Shown in pieces: positions 51,895 to 61,838 of a stretch of 64,000 bases of DNA (position 1 is its first letter; each line of letters begins with the position of its first letter). The notes under the pieces are model-generated. The model saw only the letters and a program-made list of their open reading frames with translations. It was not told the origin of the DNA and did no database searches. This DNA comes from Vibrio bivalvicida (GTDB lineage Bacteria; Pseudomonadota; Gammaproteobacteria; Enterobacterales; Vibrionaceae). The stretch covers positions 1-64,000 of the forward strand of contig NZ_LLEI02000017.1 in assembly GCF_001399455.2 (NCBI RefSeq), read 5' to 3'. A program made the position numbers and the translations under genes.

Positions 51895-52926
51895 TTACAG
51901 ACCTCGCTCTTTAATCCACTCTCGAACCTTAATGCCCGGCTCGATACCATTCACACCAGAGATTACGATCTGGTCACCTTCATTTAGGCCACTTTGCACT
52001 TGTCGCTTGTCATTCAGATCGACCAGAGCTTTAGTAACGATGCCTTGAGAATCTACTCGCCAAACATATGTTTGACCATTTTCCTCAATCAATGCCGACG
52101 TTGGAATCCGCGTTGCTCCGGTAGACTCTACTGCGACGTGGATAGTGCCAGCCATACCCGGTAAAATGCCTATGTCTTCGGGTCTTTCCATCACCATGGT
52201 GACTTTATAAGAGCCCGTCTTCGGATCTGCTTCAGTATCGACTTCTTGGAATGTCAATTCATATTGGTTCTCAGGGAACGCATCAAACGTCATGTGCGCA
52301 GTTAGATTTAGGCCACTTGCAAATCGATTGAGGAGATGATCTGGAAGCTGAAAAATAACCTTCATTAACTGCGTCGTTTGAATATTCATTACACCTTCTT
52401 TGGCCGCGATATACTCATATGCTTCAGCAGGGACAATGGATACCGTACCATCGTACGGTGCGACTAAACGGGTGTAGCGTAAGTTTGCTTGCGCCTGTTC
52501 AAGCGTCGCTCTAGCAGAGTTTCGTTTGGCTTTCGCTTCATCAAAGTCTTGTTCAGAGACAACTTTGTCTTTACGAAGCTTTTTATACCGCTGGAATTGA
52601 ACATCAGCGAGGCGGTATTGTGCTTCCGCTTGCTTCGCCAATAAGGTGTATTCATCAGGGTTTAATGAGGCTAAAACATCCCCTTTAATGACGGCTTGCC
52701 CAGCAACGACATCAATAGATTGCAATTGGCCTGGTACTCGAAAGGCAAGTACCGCTTTATCACCAGCTTCAGAAGTGGCAGGAAAAGAGCGTTCAAAGTG
52801 AGCATTGCCGATTGAAACAGTAAACAGTTTAGCTGGCCTAGAATCGGGTTCAGGAACAGGAGGAAGCTCCCTACCACAGCCACTGAGCACAGCAGCTGTT
52901 GCAAGAAACAGTATGGATTTGCGCAT
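51895..52926 (-). CDS. vexI: RND periplasmic adaptor (membrane fusion lipoprotein), VexI-like
   Basis: This first adaptor gene of the operon gives a 343-aa lipoprotein (lipobox VLSGC, Cys about residue 17). It has the lipoyl half-motif VVAGQAVIKGDVLASLNPDE, a helical hairpin with KKLRKDKVVSEQDFDEAKAK and VAPYDGTVS. I chose the ATG at 52926 over a TTG two codons upstream. It is clearly related to vexJ but divergent, so the pair may form mixed hexamers. No regulator gene is adjacent. Confidence 0.88.
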   Translation of the reverse strand: MRKSILFLATAAVLSGCGRELPPVPEPDSRPAKLFTVSIGNAHFERSFPATSEAGDKAVLAFRVPGQLQSIDVVAGQAVIKGDVLASLNPDEYTLLAKQAEAQYRLADVQFQRYKKLRKDKVVSEQDFDEAKAKRNSARATLEQAQANLRYTRLVAPYDGTVSIVPAEAYEYIAAKEGVMNIQTTQLMKVIFQLPDHLLNRFASGLNLTAHMTFDAFPENQYELTFQEVDTEADPKTGSYKVTMVMERPEDIGILPGMAGTIHVAVESTGATRIPTSALIEENGQTYVWRVDSQGIVTKALVDLNDKRQVQSGLNEGDQIVISGVNGIEPGIKVREWIKERGL

Positions 52927-53114
52927 AATCAATCATCCGTTTGCAGCGATTAGTTACAAAGATAGATGAATGATACCGCCTCTTCCATACGTCAGGTAGA
53001 AAATATTATGAAAATTAATAATTTGCCCGTTATATGAGTAGATTGTCGCAATTTTGAACCCTCAGTATATTAATGTGAAGTGAAGGTTCAAAACCGCCGA
53101 GCTCTTTGAAGCTG

Positions 53115-53507
53115 TTAAAGTGTTTTGAACTCTTTATCTACTTTAAACGCATCTGAAGTCACGTAAGCTTCAATATCTCGAATTTGAGTTTCTAGATTGT
53201 GAAAATCTCGCTCGATGGTATTGAGCAACATTTCAGGTGTTTGGCCTTGCTGCCAAGGTTTGTTTTTTAGCTTGTGCTCTTGCTCGGTTTTGATCGCTTC
53301 GACATAGTTTGCTGGCTGCTTTTCAATCATCAGGGTCATGGCAATGTACGCTAACAGTACCAAGAAGCTACCACCCAGCAGAGCGGCTGAAATCACCAAA
53401 ATACGTACTAGCCACACTTCTAAAGCAAAATAATTCGCTAACCCTGCACACACGCCCGTTATCTTTCCATTCACAGGATCTCGATAAAGTTCTCGCCTAT
53501 AGTTCAT
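53115..53507 (-). CDS. pspC: Phage shock protein C
   Basis: PspC is an inner-membrane protein that senses envelope stress with PspB and helps release PspF. The 130-aa product has the PspC domain (YRDPVNGKITGVCAGLANYF) and a membrane segment (VISAALLGGSFLVLLAYIA). A coiled-coil-like C-terminal tail (MLLNTIERDFHNLETQIRDI) follows. I chose the ATG at 53507 (MNYRRELYRDP) as the family start. It overlaps pspB by 11 nt. Confidence 0.92.
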   Translation of the reverse strand: MNYRRELYRDPVNGKITGVCAGLANYFALEVWLVRILVISAALLGGSFLVLLAYIAMTLMIEKQPANYVEAIKTEQEHKLKNKPWQQGQTPEMLLNTIERDFHNLETQIRDIEAYVTSDAFKVDKEFKTL

Positions 53508-53733
53508 AACGACGTCTCCAAGTCGGTGACTCCGCATCCAAAATACGCTCTAGCGTGTCTACTCGGTTCTGCATACTGGCCGCTTTCTCCGATAAAGATT
53601 CTAGTCGTTGAAGATCTTCATTCGACAGCCCTGTACTCGCATTTTTCTTACTGCGGTAGTGCAAGAATAGCCACAACGGAGCAACGAAAATCAGAAATAC
53701 GATTAATGGACCAGCAATAAAAAATGACGACAT
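53497..53733 (-). CDS. pspB: Phage shock protein B
   Basis: PspB is a small inner-membrane partner of PspC. The 78-aa product has an N-terminal membrane segment (FFIAGPLIVFLIFVAPLWLF) and a leucine-rich coiled-coil tail (EDLQRLESLSEKAASMQNRV then DTLERIL), the family pattern. It lies between pspA and pspC. Confidence 0.93.
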   Translation of the reverse strand: MSSFFIAGPLIVFLIFVAPLWLFLHYRSKKNASTGLSNEDLQRLESLSEKAASMQNRVDTLERILDAESPTWRRRYEL

Positions 53734-53818
53734 AAATAACTCCTTAATGAAAGGTAGATAAACAGCTTTTCCAAGCCCATGCTATCTACCTAGTTAACTT
53801 ATCAAAATCTAACTGGAA

Positions 53819-54487
53819 TTACTTTTTATCTTCCATTTGCTGTTTAAGTTTCTCCAATTCTTTTTCAATTTCATCTTGCGCCTGAAGCTCTGCAAATTCT
53901 TGGTCGAGTGACTTAGCGTTACCTGTCTTAGCATACAGATCCGCTTCCGCTTCCATTTCATCTACCTTGCGTGAGTATTGCTCAAACTTAGCCATGGCCT
54001 CGCTTGTACGCGCTGTATGCAGGTGCTTTTGAACATCACGGCGGTTTGAAGCCGTTTGGCTACGAATTGCCAGTGCCTGTTGCTTTGCACGAGTTTCCGT
54101 TATTTTTGTTTCTAGCTTGCTGATTTCACCAGTTAGCTTGTCGATGGTCTCCTCAACCAAGGTTTGTTCAGTGTGCAGGCCTTTCAGCATATCTTGCAGT
54201 TTTTGCTTTTCTATCAGCGCTGATCGCGCAAGATCTTCACGCTGCTTTGTCAGTGCCAGCGTTGCCTTCTGCTGCCATTCATCGATCGCAGCTTCCATTG
54301 AATCTACTTTACGTGCCAACTCTTTTTTGTCTGCAATTGCTTTTGCCGAATTGGTGCGCACTTCCACTAAAGTGTCTTCCATTTCCTGAATGATTAAGCG
54401 GATCATTTTTTCAGGATCCTCTGCTTTATCCAATAGAGCACTGATGTTTGAATTAACGATGTCGGCGAATCGAGAGAAAATACCCAT
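53819..54487 (-). CDS. pspA: Phage shock protein A
   Basis: PspA, an ESCRT-III-like peripheral membrane protein, protects damaged inner membrane and inhibits PspF when unstressed. The 222-aa product is a long coiled coil with the family N-terminus MGIFSRFADIVNSNISALLD and the conserved MEDTLVEVRTNSAKAIADKK. It heads the pspABC operon, which is preceded by a sigma-54 promoter and is divergent from pspF. Confidence 0.96.
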   Translation of the reverse strand: MGIFSRFADIVNSNISALLDKAEDPEKMIRLIIQEMEDTLVEVRTNSAKAIADKKELARKVDSMEAAIDEWQQKATLALTKQREDLARSALIEKQKLQDMLKGLHTEQTLVEETIDKLTGEISKLETKITETRAKQQALAIRSQTASNRRDVQKHLHTARTSEAMAKFEQYSRKVDEMEAEADLYAKTGNAKSLDQEFAELQAQDEIEKELEKLKQQMEDKK

Positions 54488-54567
54488 AGCGAGGCTCCTT
54501 ATTTTATTGCATCAAGTTATGTCAAACATAACCATTGAATCTGTATTTTTTCAATCTACTCAATGGT

Positions 54568-54583
54568 TCCAAGTTACGTGCCA
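54568..54583 (-). promoter_or_regulatory. Sigma-54 promoter of pspABC
   Basis: Minus-strand TGGCAC-GTAAC-TTGGA matches the -24/-12 consensus TGGCAC-N5-TTGCW at all but one position and lies about 80 nt before pspA. PspF, encoded divergently, is the expected enhancer-binding activator; its binding sites should lie between here and 54690. Confidence 0.85.
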
Positions 54584-54690
54584 ACATTTCAACCTATATA
54601 AATCAAACAGTTATCAAAAAACTCATTGAAATATTTTTTTAACTGTGTTGAATTTGACCTACAGTTGGTAAATTTCACCACGGAGCTATT

Positions 54691-55683
54691 ATGCAGCAAA
54701 ATCTAATTGGCGAATCCCCTGCCTTTCTCTCGGTACTTGACAAAGTCTCTAAACTGGCAGCAATTGAACGACCAGTACTAATTATCGGTGAACGTGGTAC
54801 GGGTAAGGAACTCATCGCTCAACGTCTGCATTATCTGTCCAAGCGCTGGGATCAGCCCTTGATTTCGCTAAATTGCTCAACGTTAAGTGAAGGGCTGATC
54901 GACTCAGAGCTTTTTGGTCATGAACAAGGCTCATTTACTGGCTCTAAAGGACGTCATAAAGGGCGTTTCGAGCGCGCTGAAAATGGCACTCTGTTTTTGG
55001 ACGAATTGGCGACGGCTCCTTTGCTGGTTCAAGAAAAGCTTTTGCGAGTCATTGAATACGGCCAGTATGAAAGGGTTGGTGGTCATCAGTTGCTTAATGC
55101 CAATGTCCGCTTGGTTTGTGCAACCAATGCAGATCTACCTCAAATGGCAGGTCAAGGGGCTTTCAGAGCCGATCTATTAGATAGACTAGCCTTTGACGTT
55201 ATTCACTTACCTCCGCTTCGCCAGCGGCAAGAAGACATTCTATTACTTGCTGAATATTATGCCATTAAGATGTGCCGCGAATTGGGCTTTGAGTATTTCG
55301 TTGGATTTTCGAACCAAGCGGAGCAAAGTTTGCTCGATTACCGTTGGCCAGGCAATGTCCGCGAACTAAAGAATGTTATTGAGCGAGCCGTTTATCAGCA
55401 TGGAGCAGAGCAAGAACAAATTGAGCAGTTAATATTCGACCCATTTCAATCCTCTTGGACCCCACCCGAGCTGAAGGATGAATCAGCCCAACCACCTCAA
55501 GTACCATACTTCCAGTTTCCGATTGATTACAAACAGTGGCAAGAACAGCAAGACCAACTCATACTTAATGAGGCATTAAAGCAAAGTCAGTTCAATCAGC
55601 GAAAAGCGGCAGAGCTACTTGGGCTAAGTTATCACCAATTAAGGGGGATGGTACGTAAGTATGACCTTACCAACCTCAATTAG
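54691..55683 (+). CDS. pspF: Sigma-54-dependent activator PspF
   Basis: PspF is the AAA+ enhancer-binding protein that opens the psp sigma-54 promoter and is held inactive by PspA. The 330-aa product has Walker A GERGTGKE (about residue 33), the sigma-contacting loop, Walker B GTLFLDELATA and Arg finger region FRADLLDRLAF. A C-terminal Fis-type helix-turn-helix (NQRKAAELLGLSYHQLRGMV) follows. It has no receiver domain, as usual. The sigma-54 contact loop reads GSFTGS instead of GAFTGA; the key Phe and Thr are kept. Confidence 0.95.
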   Translation: MQQNLIGESPAFLSVLDKVSKLAAIERPVLIIGERGTGKELIAQRLHYLSKRWDQPLISLNCSTLSEGLIDSELFGHEQGSFTGSKGRHKGRFERAENGTLFLDELATAPLLVQEKLLRVIEYGQYERVGGHQLLNANVRLVCATNADLPQMAGQGAFRADLLDRLAFDVIHLPPLRQRQEDILLLAEYYAIKMCRELGFEYFVGFSNQAEQSLLDYRWPGNVRELKNVIERAVYQHGAEQEQIEQLIFDPFQSSWTPPELKDESAQPPQVPYFQFPIDYKQWQEQQDQLILNEALKQSQFNQRKAAELLGLSYHQLRGMVRKYDLTNLN

Positions 55684-55799
55684 CTGATGAAAATTGTGGT
55701 TTTGCTTTGGTTACCATGGGTATTTAGTGGTAAATTATTAGGATCTTAAGGCATAATGATGCGTTCTATTGTGCTTTGTCCCAGACACTTGTTCTTTCT

Positions 55800-57419
55800 A
55801 TGAAAGCATTCATTCAGTTTACATTAGGTTTATTTAGCCTCAGCCTGTTAGCAGGTTGTGGTGAAGAGATTGATCACGACAAAATCCGCCAGAAAGGATT
55901 CGTCTACTGTGGTCAAGGAGGTCCAACGACCTTTAACCCTCAGCTCGTTGATAGTGGTATTACTACCGAAACACTTAGCCCACAATTGTTCAACACTTTA
56001 CTGACACTCGATAGCAAAACGTACCAACCTATCCCAAGCCTTGCGACAAAGTGGATGGTAAATAAAGCCGGTACTGAGTACATTTTTACTCTGCGAAAAG
56101 GAATTCAGTTTCAAACCACAGCTTGGTTCACGCCTTCTAGATCAATGAACGCGGATGATGTGGAGTTTAGCTTTAATCGCATTGTCGATACCACCAACCC
56201 ATTTCATTATGTCGGCAGCGGTCTTTACCCTTGGTTTACTGGCATTGATTTTCAAAACTTGATTGTCGACGTGACCGCCCTATCAAAGTACAAGGTGAAG
56301 TTCACCTTGAGCCGACCAGACAATAGTTTCTTGTCTAACATTGCCACTAGCCACGCCGTAATCCATTCGAAAGAGTACGCAAATCAGCTCGCGCTCAGTG
56401 ATGACAAAAGCATGCTAGATAGCCACCCTGTTGGCACTGGGCCTTTTTACCTTGCCGAGTACCAAGCCAATGACCTTATTCGTCTCAAAAGAAACGATCG
56501 CTATTGGAAAGTCAGACCTAAAATGGAGCAAGTTGTTTTTGACATTTCTCAACGCGGTACAGGTACGCTAGCGAAACTGCTGCGAAGCGAATGTGACGTA
56601 CTTAACTCACCACTGTCAAGCCAACTGCCCATTATTGAACAAACGGCCGACGTAGAGTTAACGGCTAAGCCAGCAATGAACATTTCTTTCGTTGCAGTCA
56701 ACACCTCACACCCTGCACTAAATGATGCTCGGGTGCGCAAAGCCCTTAACTATGCTATCAACCGTCAAAACATCTTAGATTCTGTCTATTATGGTACAGG
56801 GAGCCAAGCATATTCTGTTCTGCCCCCTTCCTCATGGGCCTATCAAAAAGACGCCGTACAGATCCGCTATGACCGAAACTATGCCATCGCACTTTTACGT
56901 GACGCTGGTTATAGCAAAGGGCTAGAGCTAACTATGTCGGTGCCACTTGAGCCACGAGCTTATAATCCTAGTCCAAGGAAAACAGCAGAGTTAATTCAGG
57001 CTAACTTAGCCGACGTTGGCATAAAACTCAATTTGATGGCCGACGACAGGTTCGAGCGCAGTACGCTCAACGACAATGCCAATATTGACCTTCACTTGAC
57101 AGGTTGGATTGCCAATACAGGTGACCCAGATAACTTTTTGCGCCCTCTCCTATCTTGTGACTCAAAACGCGCAGGGCTAAATGTATCGAGTTGGTGCAAC
57201 CCAGACTTCGATTTCTTACTCGATTTAGCACTCGAGGTCGACAAGCCACGTTATCGACAGAATCTGTACAAACAAGCGCAGAATATTCTCAATGAAGAGT
57301 TCCCTGTGATTCCACTAAACCATGGCATGCAGTTGCAAGCTCATCACGCATCATTGAAGGGCTTCAAAGAGAGTCCATTCAATGCTCAGCCATTTGATAC
57401 TGTCGAGAGGGTTAAGTAA
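55800..57419 (+). CDS. sapA: Substrate-binding lipoprotein SapA
   Basis: SapA is the extracytoplasmic binding protein of the SapABCDF ABC transporter, linked to antimicrobial-peptide sensitivity and, in E. coli, putrescine export by SapBCDF. The 539-aa product has a lipobox (LLAGC, Cys about residue 19) and family 5 binding-protein features (GGPTTFNPQLVDSG, KRNDRYWKVRP, NYAINRQNILDSVYYGTG). I chose the ATG at 55800, since it gives the leader; in-frame TTG at 55776 is less likely. Its stop overlaps the sapB start by 1 nt. Confidence 0.92.
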   Translation: MKAFIQFTLGLFSLSLLAGCGEEIDHDKIRQKGFVYCGQGGPTTFNPQLVDSGITTETLSPQLFNTLLTLDSKTYQPIPSLATKWMVNKAGTEYIFTLRKGIQFQTTAWFTPSRSMNADDVEFSFNRIVDTTNPFHYVGSGLYPWFTGIDFQNLIVDVTALSKYKVKFTLSRPDNSFLSNIATSHAVIHSKEYANQLALSDDKSMLDSHPVGTGPFYLAEYQANDLIRLKRNDRYWKVRPKMEQVVFDISQRGTGTLAKLLRSECDVLNSPLSSQLPIIEQTADVELTAKPAMNISFVAVNTSHPALNDARVRKALNYAINRQNILDSVYYGTGSQAYSVLPPSSWAYQKDAVQIRYDRNYAIALLRDAGYSKGLELTMSVPLEPRAYNPSPRKTAELIQANLADVGIKLNLMADDRFERSTLNDNANIDLHLTGWIANTGDPDNFLRPLLSCDSKRAGLNVSSWCNPDFDFLLDLALEVDKPRYRQNLYKQAQNILNEEFPVIPLNHGMQLQAHHASLKGFKESPFNAQPFDTVERVK

Positions 57420-58381
57420 TGCTACTGTATTCGGTTAGACGCTTTAATCTCTTCATAATCACACTATTGATACTCACTATGGTGGGTTTTAGCATTCTCA
57501 GACTAGAGCCTAGTTCACCTTGGGCTATCCATGATTTTTGGAACGGCTGGATGCTCTATCTTGGTGAACTCATGCAGTTGAACCTTGGTGTCACTAAACT
57601 AGGCACGCCGATTATTGATGAGTTAAGTGTTGTCTTTCCTGCGACTTTAGAATTGTGTTTCATTGCGTTTATTATTTCGCTATTGGTTGGTATTCCCGTT
57701 GGCACCTTGGCCGGTATGAAGCAAGGTAAGTGGATAGATACTGTCATTTCATTTACTTCAATGTCTGGTTATTCCGCTCCCTTATTTTGGGTCGCTCTAT
57801 TAATGATCATGGTGTTCTCGCTACACTTTCAAGTGCTACCCGTTGCTGGCCGTTATGACCTACTTTATCAAATAGAGCATGTCACTGGATTTGCCATCAT
57901 CGATGCTTTTTTTGCCAATGGCGAGTACCGAGCACACGCGCTTCAGAGCGTTCTGGAACACTTAATCCTGCCATGCTTGGTACTTGCTCTAGCACCGACC
58001 ACTCAAGTCATTGGCTTGATGCGAGCTTCGGTAGCAGAAGTTATGGGACAGAACTATATTCGTGCCGCCCGCATCAAGGGTTTGTCGACGCACGAGATCG
58101 TCACCCAACATGTGCTGCGCAACGCTATTCCACCTATCATTCCAAAAATAGGCGTGCAACTTTCAAGTATGTTGACACTTGCCATTATCACCGAGTCAAT
58201 ATTTAACTGGCCAGGCATTGGCCGCTGGTTACTCGATGCCCTATCCAATCAAGATTACGTTGCCATTCAAGCGGGGGTTATCGTGGTTGCTAGCTTTGTT
58301 CTTACTGCCAACATCTTGTCAGATTTGATTGGTGCAATGGTCAACCCACTGGTAAGGAAGGAGTGGTATGCTAACCGATAA
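57419..58381 (+). CDS. sapB: ABC transporter permease SapB
   Basis: This 320-aa inner-membrane permease has about six membrane segments. The ATPase-coupling loop reads IRAARIKGLSTHEIVTQHVL with RNAIPP following, and an N-terminal family segment is LRLEPSSPWAIHDF. It shares a base with the sapA stop and overlaps sapC by 14 nt. Confidence 0.93.
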   Translation: MLLYSVRRFNLFIITLLILTMVGFSILRLEPSSPWAIHDFWNGWMLYLGELMQLNLGVTKLGTPIIDELSVVFPATLELCFIAFIISLLVGIPVGTLAGMKQGKWIDTVISFTSMSGYSAPLFWVALLMIMVFSLHFQVLPVAGRYDLLYQIEHVTGFAIIDAFFANGEYRAHALQSVLEHLILPCLVLALAPTTQVIGLMRASVAEVMGQNYIRAARIKGLSTHEIVTQHVLRNAIPPIIPKIGVQLSSMLTLAIITESIFNWPGIGRWLLDALSNQDYVAIQAGVIVVASFVLTANILSDLIGAMVNPLVRKEWYANR

Positions 58382-59255
58382 CGTTTATCAAGAAGAGCGT
58401 ATCCCTACCCAGTTCGAACGTTTCTGGCGTAGCTTCCGAGCAAACAATTTGGCAATGTTTGGTCTGTGGTGCCTGCTGATTCTGTGCCTGATTACATTGG
58501 TTTCGCCGTGGTTAACCCCCCACGATCCGCAGGCTCAAAGTGGAGAGTTACTTATCCCTCCCTCTTGGAACCCGACTGGCACAGTAGAATATTTCCTTGG
58601 TACAGATGACTTAGGCCGAGACATACTGTCTCGACTAATCGAAGGCTCGCGATTCACATTTGGCGCAGCCTTTGTGGTTACACTCGTCGCCACAGTGATC
58701 GGTTGTTTGATTGGTGTGCTAGCAGGCATGACCAAAGGACTGCTATCAAGTGTTTTGAATCACTTGCTAGATACCGTTATGTCTATTCCATCATTACTAT
58801 TAGCAATTATATTCGTTGCTTTCTTAGGGTTTGGTGAATTCAATATACTCCTCGCAATCTGCTTAGCCTTGATACCAAGGTTCGTTCGTTCCGTCTACAT
58901 TGCGGTACATACTGAAGTTGAAAAAGACTACATCATGGCAGCTCGCTTAGATGGGGCAAACCAGTTCTACCTACTATGGAACTCAATATTACCCAACATT
59001 TTGGTAGTTGTTGCCACTGAAGTTACCCTTGCTTGGTCAATTGCTATTCTAGATATCACCGCGCTAGGCTTCTTAGGGTTAGGCGCGCAGGCACCGAGCA
59101 CCGAATGGGGGGCCATACTTGGCGATTCTGTTGAGCTGATCTACCTTGCCCCTTGGACTGTGACCCTTCCAGGGCTCGCCATTATGTTTACCGTTATTGT
59201 CATTAATCTGGTTGGTGAAGGAATTCGCCAAGCGCTTAATGCGGGGATCGAATAA
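58368..59255 (+). CDS. sapC: ABC transporter permease SapC
   Basis: This 295-aa inner-membrane permease has the DppC/OppC-type N-terminal region ([19 protein letters not shown] then [20 protein letters not shown]). Its coupling loop is [20 protein letters not shown] with LPN. It overlaps sapB by 14 nt, and its last base is shared with sapD. Confidence 0.94.
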   Translation: MLTDNVYQEERIPTQFERFWRSFRANNLAMFGLWCLLILCLITLVSPWLTPHDPQAQSGELLIPPSWNPTGTVEYFLGTDDLGRDILSRLIEGSRFTFGAAFVVTLVATVIGCLIGVLAGMTKGLLSSVLNHLLDTVMSIPSLLLAIIFVAFLGFGEFNILLAICLALIPRFVRSVYIAVHTEVEKDYIMAARLDGANQFYLLWNSILPNILVVVATEVTLAWSIAILDITALGFLGLGAQAPSTEWGAILGDSVELIYLAPWTVTLPGLAIMFTVIVINLVGEGIRQALNAGIE

Positions 59256-60253
59256 TGCCGTTATTAGATATTCGACATCTCACCATCGAGATTGAAACAC
59301 CGCAAGGAATGATGAAAGCGGTAGATCGTATGAGTCTGACCATGAACGAAGGCGAAATACGAGGATTAGTTGGTGAGTCTGGTTCAGGCAAGAGCCTTGT
59401 TGCTAAGGCGATCGTTGGCGTTTGTAAAGATAACTGGAAAGTTAGCGCCGACCGGATGAGACTAGGTAATGTAGACTTACTCCAATTGACTCCTAAAGAG
59501 CGGCGCCGCGTCATAGCCCGTGATATAGCTATGATTTTTCAAGAACCCTCTACCTGTTTAGACCCTTCAGAAGAAGTGGGTAAGCAGTTGATTGAAGCCA
59601 TTCCATCACGCTCTTTTGAAGGTAAGTGGTGGGAGCGGTTTAAGTGGCGAAAAAAACAAGCGGTTGCGCTACTTCATAAGGTTGGGATTAAAAACCATCA
59701 ACAAATCATGGAGAGTTTTCCCTATGAACTCACTGATGGTGAGTGCCAAAAAATCATGATTGCAATGGCCATCGCTGCTAAGCCAAAGCTCTTGATTGCT
59801 GACGAGCCAACCAATGATCTAGACCCTATAACTCAATCTCAGATTTTGCGCTTGCTCAGTAGGATGAACCAATTGCACAACACATCCATCATGCTGATCG
59901 GGCACGACTTAACCACTATTACTCAGTGGGCGACACGTATTACTGTCATGTATTGTGGCCAATCTGTTGAGTCTGCAGATACCAGTAAGATTTTAGACAA
60001 ACCTAAACACCCTTATACCGCAGCACTGCTTAAAGCTATGCCCGACTTTAACGACTGGATTCCGCATAAAGAGAAACTCCAGTCGTTACCGGGCTCTATT
60101 CCACCGCTCCAGCATTTGCCCATCGGCTGCCGCCTTGGCCCACGTTGCCCCTATGCGCAGCGCCAATGCGTTGAAATACCGATGACTCGTCGAATTAAAA
60201 ATCATAAATTTGCCTGCCACTTCCCGTTGAATATGGAGAAGAAAAAACTATGA
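59255..60253 (+). CDS. sapD: ABC transporter ATP-binding protein SapD
   Basis: This 332-aa ATPase of the Sap transporter has Walker [10 protein letters not shown]-loop [10 protein letters not shown], an ABC signature written ELTDGECQ rather than LSGGQ, Walker [14 protein letters not shown] and a C-terminal oligopeptide-type extension ([14 protein letters not shown]). The TDGE variant is shared with SapD homologues as I remember them. SapD also affects Trk potassium uptake in E. coli. It overlaps sapF by 4 nt. Confidence 0.94.
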   Translation: MPLLDIRHLTIEIETPQGMMKAVDRMSLTMNEGEIRGLVGESGSGKSLVAKAIVGVCKDNWKVSADRMRLGNVDLLQLTPKERRRVIARDIAMIFQEPSTCLDPSEEVGKQLIEAIPSRSFEGKWWERFKWRKKQAVALLHKVGIKNHQQIMESFPYELTDGECQKIMIAMAIAAKPKLLIADEPTNDLDPITQSQILRLLSRMNQLHNTSIMLIGHDLTTITQWATRITVMYCGQSVESADTSKILDKPKHPYTAALLKAMPDFNDWIPHKEKLQSLPGSIPPLQHLPIGCRLGPRCPYAQRQCVEIPMTRRIKNHKFACHFPLNMEKKKL

Positions 60254-61035
60254 GTGCCCTATTAGAAGTCAATGAGTTATCAAAAACCTTCGTTACGCGC
60301 TCTAGTCTGTTTCGCAAAAAGGTTCAACAAGCAGTAAAACCGGTCAGCTTTAGCCTTGAGGCAGGACAGACCATAGGCTTTATCGGCCAAAACGGTTCGG
60401 GTAAGTCAACCTTAGCACGAATGCTCTCGGGGGTTGTTGAGCCCACATCAGGTGAAATTCGAGTCAATGGTGAACTGCTAAAACATGAAGACTATTCCAC
60501 GCGCTGCAAACTTATTCGAATGATTTTCCAAGATCCAAATACCTCTTTGAATCCTCGCATTCAAATTGGACGAATCTTGGAAGGCCCACTAAAAAGAAAT
60601 ACGAGTATGCCCCCCGAAGCGCGTATGAAACGAGTAAAAGAAACACTTCTTAGAGTGGGGTTACTTCCTGAGCACGCCTATTTCTATCCGCAGATGCTCG
60701 CTACGGGTCAGAAGCAGCGTGTTTGTCTCGCACGAGCGTTAATTCTCCAACCTTCCGTTATTGTTGCCGATGAAGCGCTGAATGGGCTGGATATGGCAAT
60801 GCGCTCACAGATCATCAACTTATTCTTAGAGCTTCAAGAAGAGATGGGCGTCTCGTTTATTTATGTGTCACAGCATATCGGCATTGTAAAACACATTACC
60901 GATAAAGTGATGGTGATGCATGAAGGGGAACTCGTCGAGAGCGGTGAAACCCATGAAGTGCTTAGTTGCCCAACTCATCCTGTGACACAAAGATTAGTAG
61001 AAAGTCATTTCAATAAGGCGACCTGCTTTAAATAG
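60250..61035 (+). CDS. sapF: ABC transporter ATP-binding protein SapF
   Basis: This 261-aa ATPase is the second Sap nucleotide-binding subunit. It has Walker [11 protein letters not shown]-loop [10 protein letters not shown], signature MLATGQKQR (a variant of LSGGQ), Walker [13 protein letters not shown] and switch His in VSQHIGI. It ends the sapABCDF operon; a DUF2927 gene begins 8 nt later and may be cotranscribed. Confidence 0.94.
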   Translation: MSALLEVNELSKTFVTRSSLFRKKVQQAVKPVSFSLEAGQTIGFIGQNGSGKSTLARMLSGVVEPTSGEIRVNGELLKHEDYSTRCKLIRMIFQDPNTSLNPRIQIGRILEGPLKRNTSMPPEARMKRVKETLLRVGLLPEHAYFYPQMLATGQKQRVCLARALILQPSVIVADEALNGLDMAMRSQIINLFLELQEEMGVSFIYVSQHIGIVKHITDKVMVMHEGELVESGETHEVLSCPTHPVTQRLVESHFNKATCFK

Positions 61036-61043
61036 GACTACTC

Positions 61044-61826
61044 ATGCTAAGGAAAGCAATGCTTGGAATTATAGTGCTTGCCACTTCATTCCATTCTCAG
61101 GCATACAGTACACAACAAACTTGGCTCGATACCCAGTTTGTCGAGAAGGCTTTTATCAATGTTGCGCTGCGTAATGAGTACTCGTCTGGAAGTAAGCCAT
61201 TAGTAAAATGGAATGAGCCTATAAAAATATGGGTCCAGCACAAAGTACCGGACAAAGCGCTTCACGATGAGCTTACAGACGCACATTTGCGTCACTTAGA
61301 GCAGATAACTGGACATCGAATTCAAAGAGTGGCATCACGTGAACAAGCGAATATCGTCTGGGTGTTTACTAAAGAATCTAAGTGGCGTGAGGATATCGAA
61401 CGAGAGCTAGGTAAACCAGCGCTTGCGAAAGTATATGGGGCGATCTGCAAAGCAGGTTACCAAGTCGGTCGTAACGGCGCTCTTTCTCACGCAGCCATCA
61501 TCATACCAGTCGATCAAGCTAGGGAGCACGGTAAGTTGCTTGCCTGTATCGTTGAAGAGATCACTCAAGTCTTGGGGTTGCCGAACGACTCAGAGAGCGC
61601 TTTCCCATCGATTTTCAATGATGAAACTCCCGAAGATCTGCTCTCTCCGCTTGATGTCGTTCTTTTAAAACTACTCTATGAGCCTGAGCTCAAACCTGGG
61701 ATGAGTCAAAAGCAAGTCACGCCTATTATTAGAAAGCTATTAGCCAAATACAAAAAAGACGGCACGTTAAATCGTGCCGTCTCTATCGCAAAACAAGGAG
61801 AGCTATTTCAGCTGATAGGTTATTAA
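61044..61826 (+). CDS. DUF2927 exported protein
   Basis: This 260-aa protein has a signal peptide (cleavage near SQA, residue 20) and the DUF2927 layout. The visible motifs are KPLVKWNEPIKIWVQHKV, then a central CKAGYQVGRNGALSHAAIII and CIVEEITQVLGLPNDSES. The EEITQ segment resembles a degenerate metalloprotease helix, but it lacks the HExxH motif. It follows sapF closely. Function is unknown. Its 3' end contains a hairpin that is a good terminator on the opposite strand. Confidence 0.8.
   Translation: MLRKAMLGIIVLATSFHSQAYSTQQTWLDTQFVEKAFINVALRNEYSSGSKPLVKWNEPIKIWVQHKVPDKALHDELTDAHLRHLEQITGHRIQRVASREQANIVWVFTKESKWREDIERELGKPALAKVYGAICKAGYQVGRNGALSHAAIIIPVDQAREHGKLLACIVEEITQVLGLPNDSESAFPSIFNDETPEDLLSPLDVVLLKLLYEPELKPGMSQKQVTPIIRKLLAKYKKDGTLNRAVSIAKQGELFQLIGY
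61755..61785 (-). terminator. Terminator for DUF2750 lying inside the convergent DUF2927 gene
   Basis: On the minus strand AGACGGCACG-ATTTAA-CGTGCCGTCT is followed by a run of T. It lies within the DUF2927 coding sequence, about 55 nt past the DUF2750 stop, so the minus-strand transcript probably ends inside the neighbouring gene. Confidence 0.8.
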
Positions 61827-61838
61827 TCCCTGTTAGTC

